Assembly: GCA_004764695.1 (NCBI GenBank)
Contig: SMSO01000006.1
Span: 414,859-478,858 of the forward strand
Source of the DNA: Schizochytrium sp. TIO01
Taxonomy: Eukaryota; Sar; Bigyra; Thraustochytrida; Thraustochytriidae
Length of the DNA: 64,000 nucleotides
Reading direction: 5' to 3'
Both the position numbers and the translations under genes were made by a program. Each line of letters starts with the position of its first letter. The stretch's first letter is position 1. Below the pieces are notes generated by a model. It was given only the letters and a program-made list of their open reading frames with translations, had not been told where the DNA came from and did no database searches. Below, one piece after another: positions 1 to 11,872 of this stretch.

Positions 1-269
1 GGCTGCATCGGTGTGGACCTTTTGGGGTTCATGTTCACTTTGCTGCTTTCATTTGCTTTACAAAGCTAGCTTTACAAAGCTTTACAAAACCAAGACCAGG
101 TCTCGGCGTGTCATGAAGCGCTCAACCGGAGGTATTTCAAATAGCTCGGGCAAGGGGGCTGTGTTTGGGCTCCAATCTCGCGCAAACTGGCCTGGACACA
201 GACGGAATCGAACCGCTTTATGCTCTGAGACTCAGCGTAACCCCATTTGCAAGAATAAAGAGAAACTAA

Positions 270-383
270 TAGATAGATACATAGGCAGATAGATAGATAC
301 ATAGGCAGATACATAGGTAGATAGGTAGATACATAGGTAGATAGGTAGATAGGTAGATAGATAGATAGGTAGATAGATAGATC
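270..383. repeat. GATA/GGTA-type microsatellite
   Basis: An imperfect tetranucleotide array of TAGA, TAGG and TACA units (TAGATAGATACATAGGCAGA and variants) covers about 114 bp. The interspersed TACATAGG and CAGATA variants suggest an older array with internal duplications. Confidence 0.85.
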
Positions 384-2942
384 GTTTGTTTCCTCAAAGG
401 CACATGCGTTTCTTACATACGAACGGTTTGAGATGTGTGCATGGCTTAACTAAGGGGTGGACGCACATGAGGAAACCTACTGTTGCAGGCATTGCAGCGG
501 CCTTTAAGGAAAGCCCGCTCGCTCGGCAGCTTTAATGTAAACTTGAAAGAAGCTGAGCGAACGCAGGTGCGCCATGAAATGGGAGAAGGAAGTATACCTA
601 CCTCTAGAGTGCGAGGGAGGTGCAGTTGTGAGCTTGTTTGCTCGTTTGCAGTTTCTTCGTCAGATTACAGATGAGCAAGTGCATCTGAATCCGATAGATT
701 GAGTTTCCACTCTTCAAGACATGAGTCAACGTATGTGGTGGCTAGATGGCTAACTATGAGCAAACATAGAAGCAGCAACAGCCCTACAAGGATGGCGCAA
801 ATAGGTCTAAGCTTGCAGAGGTGGGCCTTTGGACTACAGGAATACACAGTCAATGGCTTCATGATAGTTGACGTGATGACACGCAGCATACTCATTCAAT
901 TTTCCACACTTCGCACTTATAGCCCACGGAGAAAGATTACGGTGCGCGATAGAAACACTCCTTTGGGTTGAGCCAGCTACACCTAATCGCAACAAATATT
1001 CTCAACAAATCGTATGAATCAAGTTTTCGAGTCCTCAGTCTTTGGTTGTTTAGGTCGCTATTTGTTAAGTATGTGCTTTAAGTTGGGCCTGTATGCCCGA
1101 ATAGAATCCATTCGAAAAAAGTATAGATTCCCAAGCTGACCAGTTTTTCTCCCTCAGCTTTGAGGGAAGATGCAGCACATGCTTCAGCGCATAGGGGCGA
1201 TATACCTGAGATTGTACATTTGAAAGAGCCTCACAAAATGCTGAGAGAGTATAGTAGTGCTTGTGTCACTGAGCCGAGTCCTGTGTTGATTTTATTTGCA
1301 GGTCGAGCACATGAAAGAAAAACAGAGAGACACAGAGAGAGGGAGGTGCTCGTACAAATCAAATGCTGCTTCGATGCAGTTATCCCGTGGTAACCTGTGT
1401 TCTGATGCACGTGTGGCAGCGTAGTCTAACTGCTTTGAGCCTTTCCTTCAAGAATCAAGCCTATATTCACTTCTACTGCTGTAGATATTACCGGCAAAAG
1501 ACAAGAGGAACTGCGGCTTGAACCTCGAATCAGAATTGAGATCAACTAGATGGAAAGTTCCAGTATTGCGCAAACTAAGCTACTTGCTGTGATTTCCAAT
1601 TCTATTTTTTAGATTATCAAATTAAATAGTCGTTGCAGGTGGATTTATACAAAGCTCAATTCATGTCAATCTGGCCTTGAATGTTGGGTTAGCAAGCTAT
1701 CTTTAGACCCCGCTTAAACTCGCAAGCTGCAATCGCTGCTTGGCACAAAACCCTTGTTGCTATGGTAGACAAACAGAACGTTGCGCTTTTGCGGTTGGCT
1801 AGGTAAAAGGAAGGATTTATGAAGTTACCTGGAGACGCATGACTTGGTACGAACACGGTTTGGAATATGGCTAAGAACTCCAGGCGGCGGAATTCTTGCA
1901 CAGCAAAGCCAGAAATCCAGATATGGAAGGTTTTAGTAGAGCAGATCCATTCTAACCTATAATAACATTTTTATTTCAATTATTTCAATAGGTCATATTG
2001 CCGCAACAGAAACTCAAATGATGCAGAACACCAATAAAAACTATTTAATAAGACCATTTATTAAGAACACATGCGAGGTAATCCTTTCTATCAGATCGCC
2101 TCTGCATAGAAACCTCAACGCTCCTAGCAGTTTTGATCGTATGGTTTGTTGGTGATCGGTTTCATGCTCCTCAAATGTGAATCCTAACAAATAACTATTG
2201 TTGAGCTAACCATATTCTTCTCCAGAGTATTTCTATTTACCATACCAGCAATCGAAACTCTAGATTGATATCATTCCAGACCCCAAAATGAGGCACAGAT
2301 CAAACCGGATAACTTTAATTAGTTTACAACTTCTTTTTTCGTGAAAGCGAATAGAGCCACGACCACTAAATTCCAGTCATTCCTCGCTACACGGCTCCCA
2401 AAACTATGTGCAACAGTCCACAACTTACTATGTGCTTTATACATTCATGCGTAGCTCCGCGTTTCCCATCTTTCTCAAAATTCCTCCTGCTTTTGCCAAA
2501 TGTACTCAACCTCTCTACTCTCTAACCCCCAGTGGGGGTATATTACAAATTTACAGTAGCCAGTATAATATTGTGTAGTATATCCACTTTAGAAATAAAA
2601 ATACCACTAGTCCTATTATGCTCCCCAAGTAGTGTACAATGCATGTACAGCGCTTTTCTTTCCATCTTCCACCGCAGGGGTGGCTATCTTCCATTCTCCA
2701 TGTGCTCAAGATGCGATGGCAGCCAACAAGACGGGCACAACAAACTGCCTTGCCTTTGGAGGCGCCCCTCGCAGAATGCTTCGTCTCAGTCTGCAAGCGC
2801 GGCTGGCCAGGTAGAGAGGTGTGATCCAGCGTCTTTTGAGCAGGAAGAAGTTTGTTCCCTGAGCCGGAAGCTTCCTTGTGGGCACTTGTGACATCCTATT
2901 CAGCGCGACTCTATGTCCCAACTAAGCGTATCCTCGTCTCCG

Positions 2943-2980
2943 TTCATTCATTCATTCATTCATTCATTCATTCATTCATT
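2943..2980. repeat. (CATT)n microsatellite
   Basis: About nine perfect TTCA/CATT units, ended by a TATTC variant. Confidence 0.9.
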
Positions 2981-5796
2981 TATTCAAGTTCTCGAAAAGT
3001 TCGATTTCAAAACCCGAATTGCAAAGGCGCATTTCAAACTTCGCAGCTCAAAACTTGAACTAAGGCTCGCCAAACTCGCGGCCCAGGCCAGCGCTGCATC
3101 CCGAGCTCGCGCTGAGAGCAAGCTGCAGAGCAAGATCTCCTGGCGAAGTGCTGGTTGGCTTGGAGGGAGCTTTCCCGGCAACGCTTTAGTCCGCTGGAGA
3201 CACAGCGTTCACAGGGGATTCAAACTAATTGAGGTGCCGCGCTCCGGCGCTTGCGAGCAGCGCGATAGACCGGGAGCTTGATCAGCTAGCTGCCCCAGCT
3301 AGTCTGCGACCATTCAGCTCCGCTGCTGCCTCGGGCGTCGCGGCAGCGGCTGCAGACGCTGCGAGCAAATCAGGTGCCGAGTGTGGAAGGTCTGATCGCC
3401 TGCCCCTTTCTGGGGTTGGTCGTTTTCAAGCGAGAGGTTTGAGATATATCGCAAAAGGCGGTCCCTGCGGCACTGCGTCGTCGCCATCCGGCGGGCGGCA
3501 GAGGAGCGAATCGGACCCGCGCAGTTAGAGCCCGGGGAGCTCATCTTCTCTGCGTTCTCTGCGAGCGAGCCCATTTCATCTCAACCGCTGATTGTGCTTT
3601 CCGATCCTAATTCAGATCCAAATCCAAAACCCAAAGTCAAATCTGAAGCCAAGCCAAGCCAAGCCTAGCTCGCTTGCTTGCTTGCTTTCTAAAAGGGGAC
3701 CACTCATTGCAGCACCAGATTCCGTCTGCCAGACAGATTCCTCGCGCCCTGGTCGCCTGGCTGCCGGCTTTCCCTCCCCTTCCAACCCTCGTGTCTATCC
3801 TCCTTCCGCCTCCTCCTCTTCTGCGCCGTCGTTGCCACCAGCACCGTCGATTCTTGGAGCCGCCTTTCTTTCAAATAGCCCCTATAATATTTGTGCATAG
3901 ATCGCCATTACATCACCGGACTAGGTACCAAGAGCTCATTCAGTATTCAACTTTGAGTTGATTGCATACTTGCCTCGACCGCAGATCTATCTGGCCGGCT
4001 GCCTGACGAAGCTCGCTTCCTCGCCTTTTCATTTTTGGGCCTCACCTGTTTCATCTCCCGTGGCTATCGCTGGTTTCCCTGGGGTACTTACCACCTTGCT
4101 TAGTTAGCTCTGTGAGCTGTTGCAGTGATCGTCGCATCATCCCATCTCGCCTGTTCACAGTCCTCAACCCACGCAGCCTCAGCGTGGAAAAGGTTGGTCG
4201 TGGAGAAACCCCGCACGACTGCAGCTCGCCACAACTGCTACTGACTAGAGCGCGGGCCTCTGCATCGATACTTGCTGTGTACCTCCAGATACTTCCTTCG
4301 CTCAACCCAGCTCGCAGTCGCCTAAATACTGATCACAGTCCTCTCCCAGCAAAGACTCCTTCAGAAACAGCTGATCTATCACCCAGCCCGAGCCAGCCGC
4401 AGCCAACCGCTAAAGAAAGGCACCCCATCCAGCCCACGACAACGCTGTCGTTCCAGTGTCTTACAAGAAGCTTATCTCCGAGTTGTCTGTGCTCCCCGCG
4501 CCGTTGTTTTCACGAGGCAAAGATTCGAAGAAAAGACGTCTTTTGGTCTCTCTTGTCCATTTTGTTAAGAGTAGTTGAGGGCCTTGCCTGCATACCTTCT
4601 ACTAACTTGACATTATAAAGGACTTGGTAGGTAGGTTGTAGGTAGGTAGGTACCTATTTCTAAGTTCTACAACAGTTGTCATCTGTGCGTAGGTACTTCG
4701 CACGTGCATAGAACGCAGGACTTTTGTTGCCTCCCAGATTGTTGGCGGACTTCGCTTAGTCTTTTAAGACACAGCTGAGGCCTGAGGCTGGCGCTAGGGC
4801 TACGGCAGTTGCTTTATCGGGCGTTGTGTGTATGTACTTATAGACTGGCGCACGACCAACCAGCGCGAGATCGTCTACGCTATTTTTGGTCTCTAGAGGT
4901 AGGTAGGTACCTAATCACACTCTAGAGGTTGGCATCAGCGTTTCTTTTCCTCTGCAAGACGTGCTCGCCTGTTTCGAGGCAGGTAGAGAATTCCCGGTGA
5001 GGCCTGACACCATATTGTTGTTGGAATAAACCCTCATCACATTAAATTGTTTGCATTGCCTGCGTGCGCAATTTGATTGATTGAATTGGGGTGATACAGC
5101 TCGTGGACATTGGCGATCTCGAGCACCGCTGTGTCCTCTTTATTTTTTCCACTTTTCCCTGTTTTCAAGTTCTCCACCCTGCTTCGCTTCAGAGCTGGCT
5201 GGGCCATGCCTAGGAGTACCTATCTCTAATCTTAGAACTCCAAAGCAACAGTCGCGCGAACACTTTAAAACAAGGGAGAAGGTGGAAGAACCTACGCTCC
5301 TATCTAGTTATACTGCTAGTACTTCTTACTTTCTTTTCCTCTTCTTTAATTCTCGTGCACGGCATTTGACTACCCTAGAGGGTAGGTACTGAGTGCCATA
5401 GGACTCGGTGTGTCCATTCCATCAGGTAGAAGGTACCTCCTGCACAATTTGTCAATAATTGTGTAATTGTGCTCGCCAGCACAGACTAGGCGGTGTCAGG
5501 ATTTGCCGCTGTCAGTCAGCGCTGCGCTCAAGCTACGTTACCATACTGCTCAGCCGAGTTCGTCTGCAACTTGCTTCTGGGGGGCTTTCCCCTCGTGTTC
5601 TTGCTAAACCGAACTGAGATCTAAATTGCAAGCCCGCGAACTCTGGGGTTTTTAGAGAAGAAGACCTGACACAAAACGCGAGAAGTTGAGACTGCTCAAC
5701 GTGTACTGCAATAGAGTATAGATCAGAACATAGCAGCAGGCAAACGACGAAACTTCTCTGGCACCTACCTTCTGAGGAATCAAATTGAGAACAGCC

Positions 5797-7794
5797 ATGT
5801 CGCTTCTAGGTACCGGAAGTGGGGCTGTGGCAGTGCCACCGCACCTCCCAGGCCGCTCACCTTCAAGACGAAGCAGTGCAAGTGGATCACAGCAAATACA
5901 GCTACAACAAAGGTCACCTTATCAAAGACAGCGAAAGGCAAGGTCTGCCTCGAGCGTGTCAGTATCTTCACAGAGTTCGCTTTCATCAGGATTTGGGCTC
6001 GAAGAAGATGCAGAGTTAAGAAACGTGCTCCTGGACTTGCAGCAAGTAATTGCCCTTCAGCAGACAGCTATCCCGACACTTGAGCGTACTATTGTACGGT
6101 CGTGCGAGCATTTGTATAAAGTTCACCTTATTCTAGGATTTGCTGTTCTTGTTAGCGAAACTCTTCTTTTCGAGGGTGACGCAAGCTTAATATCGCGCCT
6201 TGGTGTCATGATTATCTGCATGATTGCACTCTTTCAAACATCGTCTTTGCAACACGAGCAACAAATGATCGATCGACAGCGCCAGGACTCGCACGAAGAA
6301 ATGAATGATGCCATGCTACCCAAAGCCTTTCTTCGCCGTGCTGCAGAGGAATTGCATCCTGAGCTTGCAGCATCTGCTGCAACTACAGAAGCGCACGCGA
6401 CTGGCCAAACGCAGCACTTACACCTCTCTCGATCTGCCACGGCGCCATCTTCACACTCAGTATGGCGGTCTCCAATTCTAAACACTCCTTCCATTGCCGG
6501 CAAAGAGGATGGTGCATTTGAGAAGGCTGATATCTCGAACAGCTCTTTCAACAACAAAATCATTTCAGGGAAGGCCCTTGAGCGGAAGAGGCCAGCTTCT
6601 ACTAATTCACGTAATACAAATGCAGACTATTTGAGTTATGATGAATCAAAGCACCAGAGTCAACACCACACAACGGGAAAGATCCATCCACCACTCAGGC
6701 ATGCCGTATCTTCCCCAGCTATTACTGTTGCTCACGATAATGTGCACATTATCGACCCAGAGCCACTATGTGAGATTGGAGATGACTCGTCCACATCCGA
6801 AGCTCCACTCAATCTACATAACGCAAAAGTGAAGGTCATCGCTTCACCTTGCGACATATCCAACGTTAGTATATTATCCGATTCATTGGCGTATCAAAGT
6901 GAGGCTTCGCCCCTTGGTCGAGGGCCGAAGCGGGAGCTTTCATGTGTCTTTGTGGATGGTGCGGTAGTGCATAATGAGAATGAGGCGCGTGCAGTACAGA
7001 AGTTACGTTCACGTCTTTGGGATATTGAAGCAAACCTTGATAGTTTAGCCTTAAACATGCGAGATACCACACTAATTCGTTTTCTGAGAGCTCGCAAGTT
7101 AAATGTGGATGCTGCTGAGAAGATGTTACGGGATGCACATGACTGGCGCCAAAACAATTGTCCAGAAAAGGTTTTTTGTCGAATGGAACAGAACCCATGG
7201 CCCGAGCCTTTGGAATATTCAACTGGGGGTTGGAGTGGCGTGGATAGAGAAGGTGCTCCCGTTTTTATCGACCGTATTGGTCAACTTGACGTATCGGGTA
7301 TGCTCGCCCGCATTGAACCGAAACACTTTGAAGATTTTTGCATCTGGCGTCTTGAAACAAATCAACGTCTTATGCGCGAGGCAGAACGACGTACAGGCCA
7401 AGCTCAGTATCAGCTGTGTGTCATTGAAGACCTGAAAGGCCTTGGCTGGCAGCACTTTAATCGAAGTGCGTTCAAGCTTGTACAGATTGCAGCCCAAGTT
7501 AATGACTTGTATTATCCTGAACAGCTGAAAGTATGCTACATTGTAAATGCGCCGAAACTTTTCTCAGCCATTTGGAATGTTGTGCAGCGATTTTTTGATC
7601 CTGTCACTCGTGAGAAGATTCAAATTTTCTCTAACTGCCCAACTGAAGTGCTCTGCAAACGTATTCACCCAGACTCCTTGCCCGCATTCCTTGGTGGCAA
7701 CTACACATCTGGAGATGGAGACGTTTATTGCATGGACGAAATCCTGCCCGGGGGCAAAATACCATCTCATGTACCTTCTGTTCGCCAATCGTGA
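5797..7794 (+). CDS. CRAL-TRIO (Sec14-like) lipid-binding protein with N-terminal membrane hairpin
   Basis: The protein is 665 aa and unspliced. The ATG at 5797 (context ACAGCCATG) is the first in-frame ATG. Residues 1-70 are Ser/Gln-rich and basic. Two hydrophobic stretches near residues 109-126 and 134-150 look like a membrane hairpin. Residues 155-395 are low-complexity and Ser-rich. A CRAL-TRIO-N-like helical segment (about 415-450, containing RFLRARKLNVDAA) precedes the CRAL-TRIO lipid pocket (about 475-635), which has the family-typical YYPEQL, VNAPKLFSAIW and the closing LPAFLGG. Sec14-family domains bind or exchange phosphatidylinositol, phosphatidylcholine or other hydrophobic ligands between membranes. 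Ligand and organelle cannot be told from sequence. An N-terminal membrane anchor is unusual for Sec14 proteins and suggests a fixed site of action. The gene converges with the EcKinase-like gene downstream. The domain call is firm; the membrane hairpin is inferred from hydrophobicity. Confidence 0.88.
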   Translation: MSLLGTGSGAVAVPPHLPGRSPSRRSSASGSQQIQLQQRSPYQRQRKARSASSVSVSSQSSLSSGFGLEEDAELRNVLLDLQQVIALQQTAIPTLERTIVRSCEHLYKVHLILGFAVLVSETLLFEGDASLISRLGVMIICMIALFQTSSLQHEQQMIDRQRQDSHEEMNDAMLPKAFLRRAAEELHPELAASAATTEAHATGQTQHLHLSRSATAPSSHSVWRSPILNTPSIAGKEDGAFEKADISNSSFNNKIISGKALERKRPASTNSRNTNADYLSYDESKHQSQHHTTGKIHPPLRHAVSSPAITVAHDNVHIIDPEPLCEIGDDSSTSEAPLNLHNAKVKVIASPCDISNVSILSDSLAYQSEASPLGRGPKRELSCVFVDGAVVHNENEARAVQKLRSRLWDIEANLDSLALNMRDTTLIRFLRARKLNVDAAEKMLRDAHDWRQNNCPEKVFCRMEQNPWPEPLEYSTGGWSGVDREGAPVFIDRIGQLDVSGMLARIEPKHFEDFCIWRLETNQRLMREAERRTGQAQYQLCVIEDLKGLGWQHFNRSAFKLVQIAAQVNDLYYPEQLKVCYIVNAPKLFSAIWNVVQRFFDPVTREKIQIFSNCPTEVLCKRIHPDSLPAFLGGNYTSGDGDVYCMDEILPGGKIPSHVPSVRQS

Positions 7795-8289
7795 AGGTTA
7801 GGCGATCCTCTGAAAACATTCACACCCTCCATTGATGATTCATTGAAAACATCATTGTCCTTTCTCATATGCCACAAGTAATGCAACATTACCTCTTTTT
7901 GTAATACATATCCTACTGTCCAAAAGGAGCTGGCTACTATTGAAATAATAATGCCCTGCAAATGAACCGAGTTCCACGACCAACAAACACTGTGTTTAAA
8001 GATCTATTTTTTTTTAATTGTTTGACTGACCACCTATGTTACAACCGAAAATAATTCCAATCTCTGATTGTTTCCCATTTCTTGTATACTGATATCAACA
8101 GAGACACAACACATTGGGATGTTATGTTGATAATTTCTTTTCGTTGTTGTCTGTTATGTGATCTTGTTTACCTGGGGCAAATGCAGTTGGCGTGGTTTGC
8201 CTCTTTCGTCCATGATTGATAGGAATGAAAAGAGAAAAAATAAAAATAACAAGTTTTGCACAATGTATTTGGGTATATGGACTAGTTTC
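7795..8289. other. Convergent intergenic region
   Basis: This 495 bp AT-rich stretch lies between the 3' ends of the CRAL-TRIO and EcKinase-like genes. It presumably holds both 3' untranslated regions. I see no gene in it. Confidence 0.6.
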
Positions 8290-9576
8290 TTATATGTGTT
8301 TTTCCAAAATAGGAGCTAGCATTTTGGTTGGAGATGCCAAAAGTTTGAGAGCATGTTCTAGAATCCAATACATTTGCTCAACTGAGCCTGTAACAAGACT
8401 AATGCCAATTTTTTGTGCATTTGCCTCTTGCTTTGCAGGATCAAGGCGTCGCCACAGTCCAAGCGCAATAACACGGACGTAATCGAGCCATACTATATCA
8501 GCAAGTGCTTCAAAATCATCAAGAGATGAGCAAAGAATAATCTCACGATAGTTTGCTGCACGGCGAACGTGGCCTGCGTCTAAATGAGCGACGAGTAGTC
8601 CGCGAAAGAAGGCAAGGTAGCACCGCCAGCAATGTGGATCTTTAAGAAGCTCGGGGTCTACAGACGTAGTCATGAAATACACAAAGTCTTGCAGTGGATG
8701 TCCGTAACCTTTCCATTGCATGTCAATAAGCTTCACAGGAGCGTGCGGGTCGTGACGGGGATAAAATAAATTCCAGGACTTTGCGTCACCATGAATTAAC
8801 GCGTAGCTACGTTGCCGAACTACATCTTCCAAGTCCGGAGCAATCTCCGCAAGCCGCTGACCCAACTTGGAAAGATCTGGCATATTCAAGATTTTCTCTG
8901 GCAGAAATTCTTGAAATCTCTCGAGAAATGAAGCCCATTCTTGAGCCGCATTTTTTATTTCAAGTTCAGGGCGACGTGCAAGCACCCAGAAACCACCCCG
9001 TTCATTGTCAATTGTACTAGCGTCAATCCGGATCTCATCTGAGTGCCTCTCGCCATATGCCACAAATCGCGCGACACTTGCTGCGAGTCGATGTCCAGAG
9101 TTAAGCCGTGCTAACGTGGCAAGGGCCTGCTCAATTTGCATACTTTCTGTGGCCTTTTTAATATGTGTATATCCAAGACGTTTTACCTCTTCCATTACGA
9201 GGATAAATGCTGGCTTGCCATTTACTTCGCGCTCTAGTGATGCATAAATGTGCGGGAAAAGATCATCTCCTGGTTCAACTTCATCACGATAAAAGTACAT
9301 CTCGCGCTTTGCTGACGTAATGAAAGGCTCATAATGTTCAATTCCAGGAAGCTCATCGGGAACCACCCTCTTTATCATAACCACTAGCTCTTGACCTTTC
9401 AAGGTCTTTAGCTGCACTGGCACGAGCGTTGCAAAACGTCCCCAAACGATGTGGTCATGGAGAATCTGAGGAGGATCTTGTATATCCACGTTTACATGAG
9501 CTTGAAACCAGGCAAGATCAAGATGGACAGGGTCATCAACAGCATCTAACTTTAGCAGTGCAGAATAGTCCTCCAT
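8290..9576 (-). CDS. EcKinase/CHK-like small-molecule phosphotransferase
   Basis: The protein is 428 aa and unspliced, with its ATG at 9576. It has an aminoglycoside-phosphotransferase/choline-kinase-like fold. A beta-strand lysine (VVMIKRV, about residue 69) and a helix glutamate (about 91) mark the N-lobe. The Brenner-type catalytic loop is ALIHGDAKSWNLFY (HGD at 262-264, Asn 269), and the metal-binding motif is KLIDMQWKGYGHPLQDFVYF (Asp about 285). The spacing and the IDxQ followed by GxPxxDxxYF fit the ecdysteroid-kinase-like/CHK family better than protein kinases. Members phosphorylate small alcohols or xenobiotics in the cytosol using ATP. The insect substrate assignment should not be carried over to a protist. 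The gene is head-to-head with the CFAP157-like gene (889 bp apart). Confidence 0.82.
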   Translation of the reverse strand: MEDYSALLKLDAVDDPVHLDLAWFQAHVNVDIQDPPQILHDHIVWGRFATLVPVQLKTLKGQELVVMIKRVVPDELPGIEHYEPFITSAKREMYFYRDEVEPGDDLFPHIYASLEREVNGKPAFILVMEEVKRLGYTHIKKATESMQIEQALATLARLNSGHRLAASVARFVAYGERHSDEIRIDASTIDNERGGFWVLARRPELEIKNAAQEWASFLERFQEFLPEKILNMPDLSKLGQRLAEIAPDLEDVVRQRSYALIHGDAKSWNLFYPRHDPHAPVKLIDMQWKGYGHPLQDFVYFMTTSVDPELLKDPHCWRCYLAFFRGLLVAHLDAGHVRRAANYREIILCSSLDDFEALADIVWLDYVRVIALGLWRRLDPAKQEANAQKIGISLVTGSVEQMYWILEHALKLLASPTKMLAPILEKHI

Positions 9577-10465
9577 TCTATCCTGGGCGTAATTCACTCG
9601 TGTTATTCTGAGATCTGCATAGACTCACTCATGCCGCAAAGTTGGACGGAGTAAAGAAAGATAGATCGACCCAGATCGAACAACTAGAACATAAGAACAT
9701 CCAGAACAGTATCGATAACCTTGTTCAACATCGTTATGTAACTACTGCTGAAGTCACACAAGAACCTCTCATCCTTGGTCCCAGTGGATCAAAAATGCTG
9801 CATATATCATCATTTTAATTTTTTTTTTCTATAAAACTGCTTACCTTTCGTAGCGATTATGAAGCGACAGATTAGTATCGTAGGGCAGCTGTGAAATGAA
9901 GTTTATGTTTGCTTTTCAGGTTTACTAAGATGATCTTGTCTTTCCAGCTCAGTGATGATGAAGCTATCCGCACTTTCCAATTTTACAGTGGGTCTTGTCG
10001 CATTATGAGAAAGTCCCAGGAAAGTATGTAGACTTTGTTCTCAAATGACTGCTGTAGGGAAATGAACGTTTATGTTTCTGTAGTAAACGATACAGATATT
10101 CATGTTTAGTTACAAAGTCTTCTATAAGTCATAATATCATCACACTCTCACGCCTATGTTTTTCAAAGGAATGTTTCGTTCAGAACTTTGTTTCGAACAT
10201 GCCGGCTTGGTTTTAAAGATAGGAGCATTGGTGTTCCCACTAAAATGTGATAGTGCCGCGGAGTACACACACATGGGAACACGCCGCACACCATAAGCAG
10301 ACTACAAATTAGTTCTCATTTCCGAACCTAGTGCAGCCAATGCAAACCTAACTTTCAGACGAGGCAAGCCACAAAGTTCGCTATGCGTGGGGCGGGACTG
10401 TCTACAGGCTGAAGATTATTCTGGTGGGAAGAAGCAACTTCCCTACGCCAGGGAAATAAGTCACC
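9577..10465. promoter_or_regulatory. Divergent intergenic (candidate shared promoter) region
   Basis: This 889 bp stretch separates the start codons of the EcKinase-like gene (-) and the CFAP157-like gene (+), so both promoters must lie within or near it. It holds AT-rich tracts and no convincing reading frame. No specific element can be named. Confidence 0.45.
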
Positions 10466-11872
10466 ATGGCAAAGAAAAAGAAGAAGGGTACCGCAGAGGC
10501 TGGCGGGGCTGGGGTTTCTGCACCTGCTAACAAGGAGATTGACAAGGAGGTCCTTCTTGATCAGCTGTTATTGCGTGAGCGGGTGCGCGAGATGGAAGAG
10601 AAAAACCGCGTACTAGCTCAAGCAAATACAACTCTTTCTGCAAAACTCACACAGCAACAGCAGGATCAGGCTGATGTGTTTTATCATTTGCATCGGAAAA
10701 TTGATCAAACTCAGGAGACTGTCACAAGCTTGGAGACAGCACGTGAAGAGACAGAGCGAGAAGCCGCAAGTGAGGCTAAACAACTTAGATTACAGATCAC
10801 AAAGCTTGAGAAGGACATAAACACCCGCGAAGCTGCACATGAGACTGAGGTTTTTTCTCTGCGACAAGAACTAATAGCTCTAAATCAATTCGCAAAAAAT
10901 AAGGCCAAATATGAATCTCGTATCCAGGAGCTTGAAAAACTCTTAAAAGAAGAAACTTTACGGCGCACGAGGGAAGTGGCAGATATGGAGCTTGAGAAGG
11001 TTCGTGAGAAGGAGAGATTAAAGAAAGATATGCTTGTGAAAATTAAGGAAACGAAAAGATCCCTCCTGAGGCTTACAGAAGATCAGCTAGAAACTACGAC
11101 TAAGCGGACAATTTTGGAAAACGAACAACTGGCTACAGAGCTTCAGTATCAATCTCGGGAGACTGAGAAATTACTGGCTCGTTTAGGAACCTTGGAGCAC
11201 GAGAACAAAGTTTTGCGGAGAAACCTTGATCTTGTCGACGCAGAAAAGCTTGGGCATGCGCGTAAAGCTAATTTGTATTGGAAGCTTTCACAGACATTGC
11301 AGGACCAGCAAACACGCGAAGAAGGAAAGCAGCAACACGAAGCCGAGGCAGATCGTGTTTATCACCGTCAGCAGACATTAAACGGGGAAGGCGGGTTTTC
11401 TGCCGTCGGGACTACAGACCAACCATTTGCGAAGCGGGTCCAAGAGCTCCTGAGAGCAAACCGAAAGTTACAAAGTGAGCTAGCCACAGCAAACGATTTG
11501 CTGAACTCTACTGCACGTGTTATAGATACAACGCTTACTGAGTATGATTTGGAGAAGATGCTAAAGGCCACATTGTATGAGCTGCAAGATTGCCTGAAAG
11601 CTCACCACGACGAACAGTGTGCTATGCGTCTTCGTGGCCTTGTTACGCGACGCAAGATGAGTCTTTCGCGACAAGCTCAACCTCTCCCTGTCTGGCAGCG
11701 AGCGCCCTCTAGCGGAGGTTTACTAGGGTCTGGCAAAAAGAAGGGAAGTCCAGATATTAAAATCGATGCTCCTCGGAGTAATGACAACAATAGTGAAAAA
11801 AACCATGGCCCTCGTATGATTTTCTCTCCAAAGCCTCCTCCCTTGAAATCACCTCGTCCCCAACTTCGATAA
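10466..11872 (+). CDS. CFAP157-like axonemal/basal-body coiled-coil protein
   Basis: The protein is 468 aa and unspliced, starting in a strong context (CACCATGG). It opens with a lysine run (MAKKKKKG), as in several basal-body proteins. Residues 25-285 are an almost continuous charged coiled coil. The order of segments resembles the CFAP157/BBOF1 family: an ALNQFAKNK segment near residue 140, then a REKERLKKDM helix and the diagnostic ETTTKRTILEN stretch (about 210-220), corresponding to the TTKRAI.EN segment I recall in animal CFAP157. The C-terminal 100 residues are basic, Pro/Ser-rich and probably disordered. Family members act in flagellar axoneme assembly and basal-body orientation, so this gene implies a flagellated stage. 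The family is assigned from recalled motif similarity; another flagellar coiled-coil protein remains possible. Confidence 0.65.
   Translation: MAKKKKKGTAEAGGAGVSAPANKEIDKEVLLDQLLLRERVREMEEKNRVLAQANTTLSAKLTQQQQDQADVFYHLHRKIDQTQETVTSLETAREETEREAASEAKQLRLQITKLEKDINTREAAHETEVFSLRQELIALNQFAKNKAKYESRIQELEKLLKEETLRRTREVADMELEKVREKERLKKDMLVKIKETKRSLLRLTEDQLETTTKRTILENEQLATELQYQSRETEKLLARLGTLEHENKVLRRNLDLVDAEKLGHARKANLYWKLSQTLQDQQTREEGKQQHEAEADRVYHRQQTLNGEGGFSAVGTTDQPFAKRVQELLRANRKLQSELATANDLLNSTARVIDTTLTEYDLEKMLKATLYELQDCLKAHHDEQCAMRLRGLVTRRKMSLSRQAQPLPVWQRAPSSGGLLGSGKKKGSPDIKIDAPRSNDNNSEKNHGPRMIFSPKPPPLKSPRPQLR

Larger units (their letters stand above)
1..5796. other. Gene-poor region with simple repeats
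   Basis: I see no convincing gene here. The reading frames present are short and biased in composition. The first part holds a GATA-type microsatellite (about 270-383) and a CATT array (2943-2980). From about 3.57 kb to the CRAL-TRIO start codon the plus strand is pyrimidine-rich, with several GGTAGGTACCT-like motifs near 4640, 4899, 5376 and 5425. This could be promoter and 5' leader of the downstream gene, but no splice junction or transcript boundary can be placed from sequence alone. Confidence 0.5.

Noticed and set aside
190-240. B-box-like GGTTCGATTCC on the minus strand
   Set aside because: Only four stem pairs and no acceptor stem or A box at the right spacing, so not called a tRNA.
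4112-4618. 168-codon open frame upstream of the CRAL-TRIO gene
   Set aside because: Ser/Pro/Arg-rich product of pyrimidine-rich DNA with overlapping open frames on other frames and no recognisable motif.
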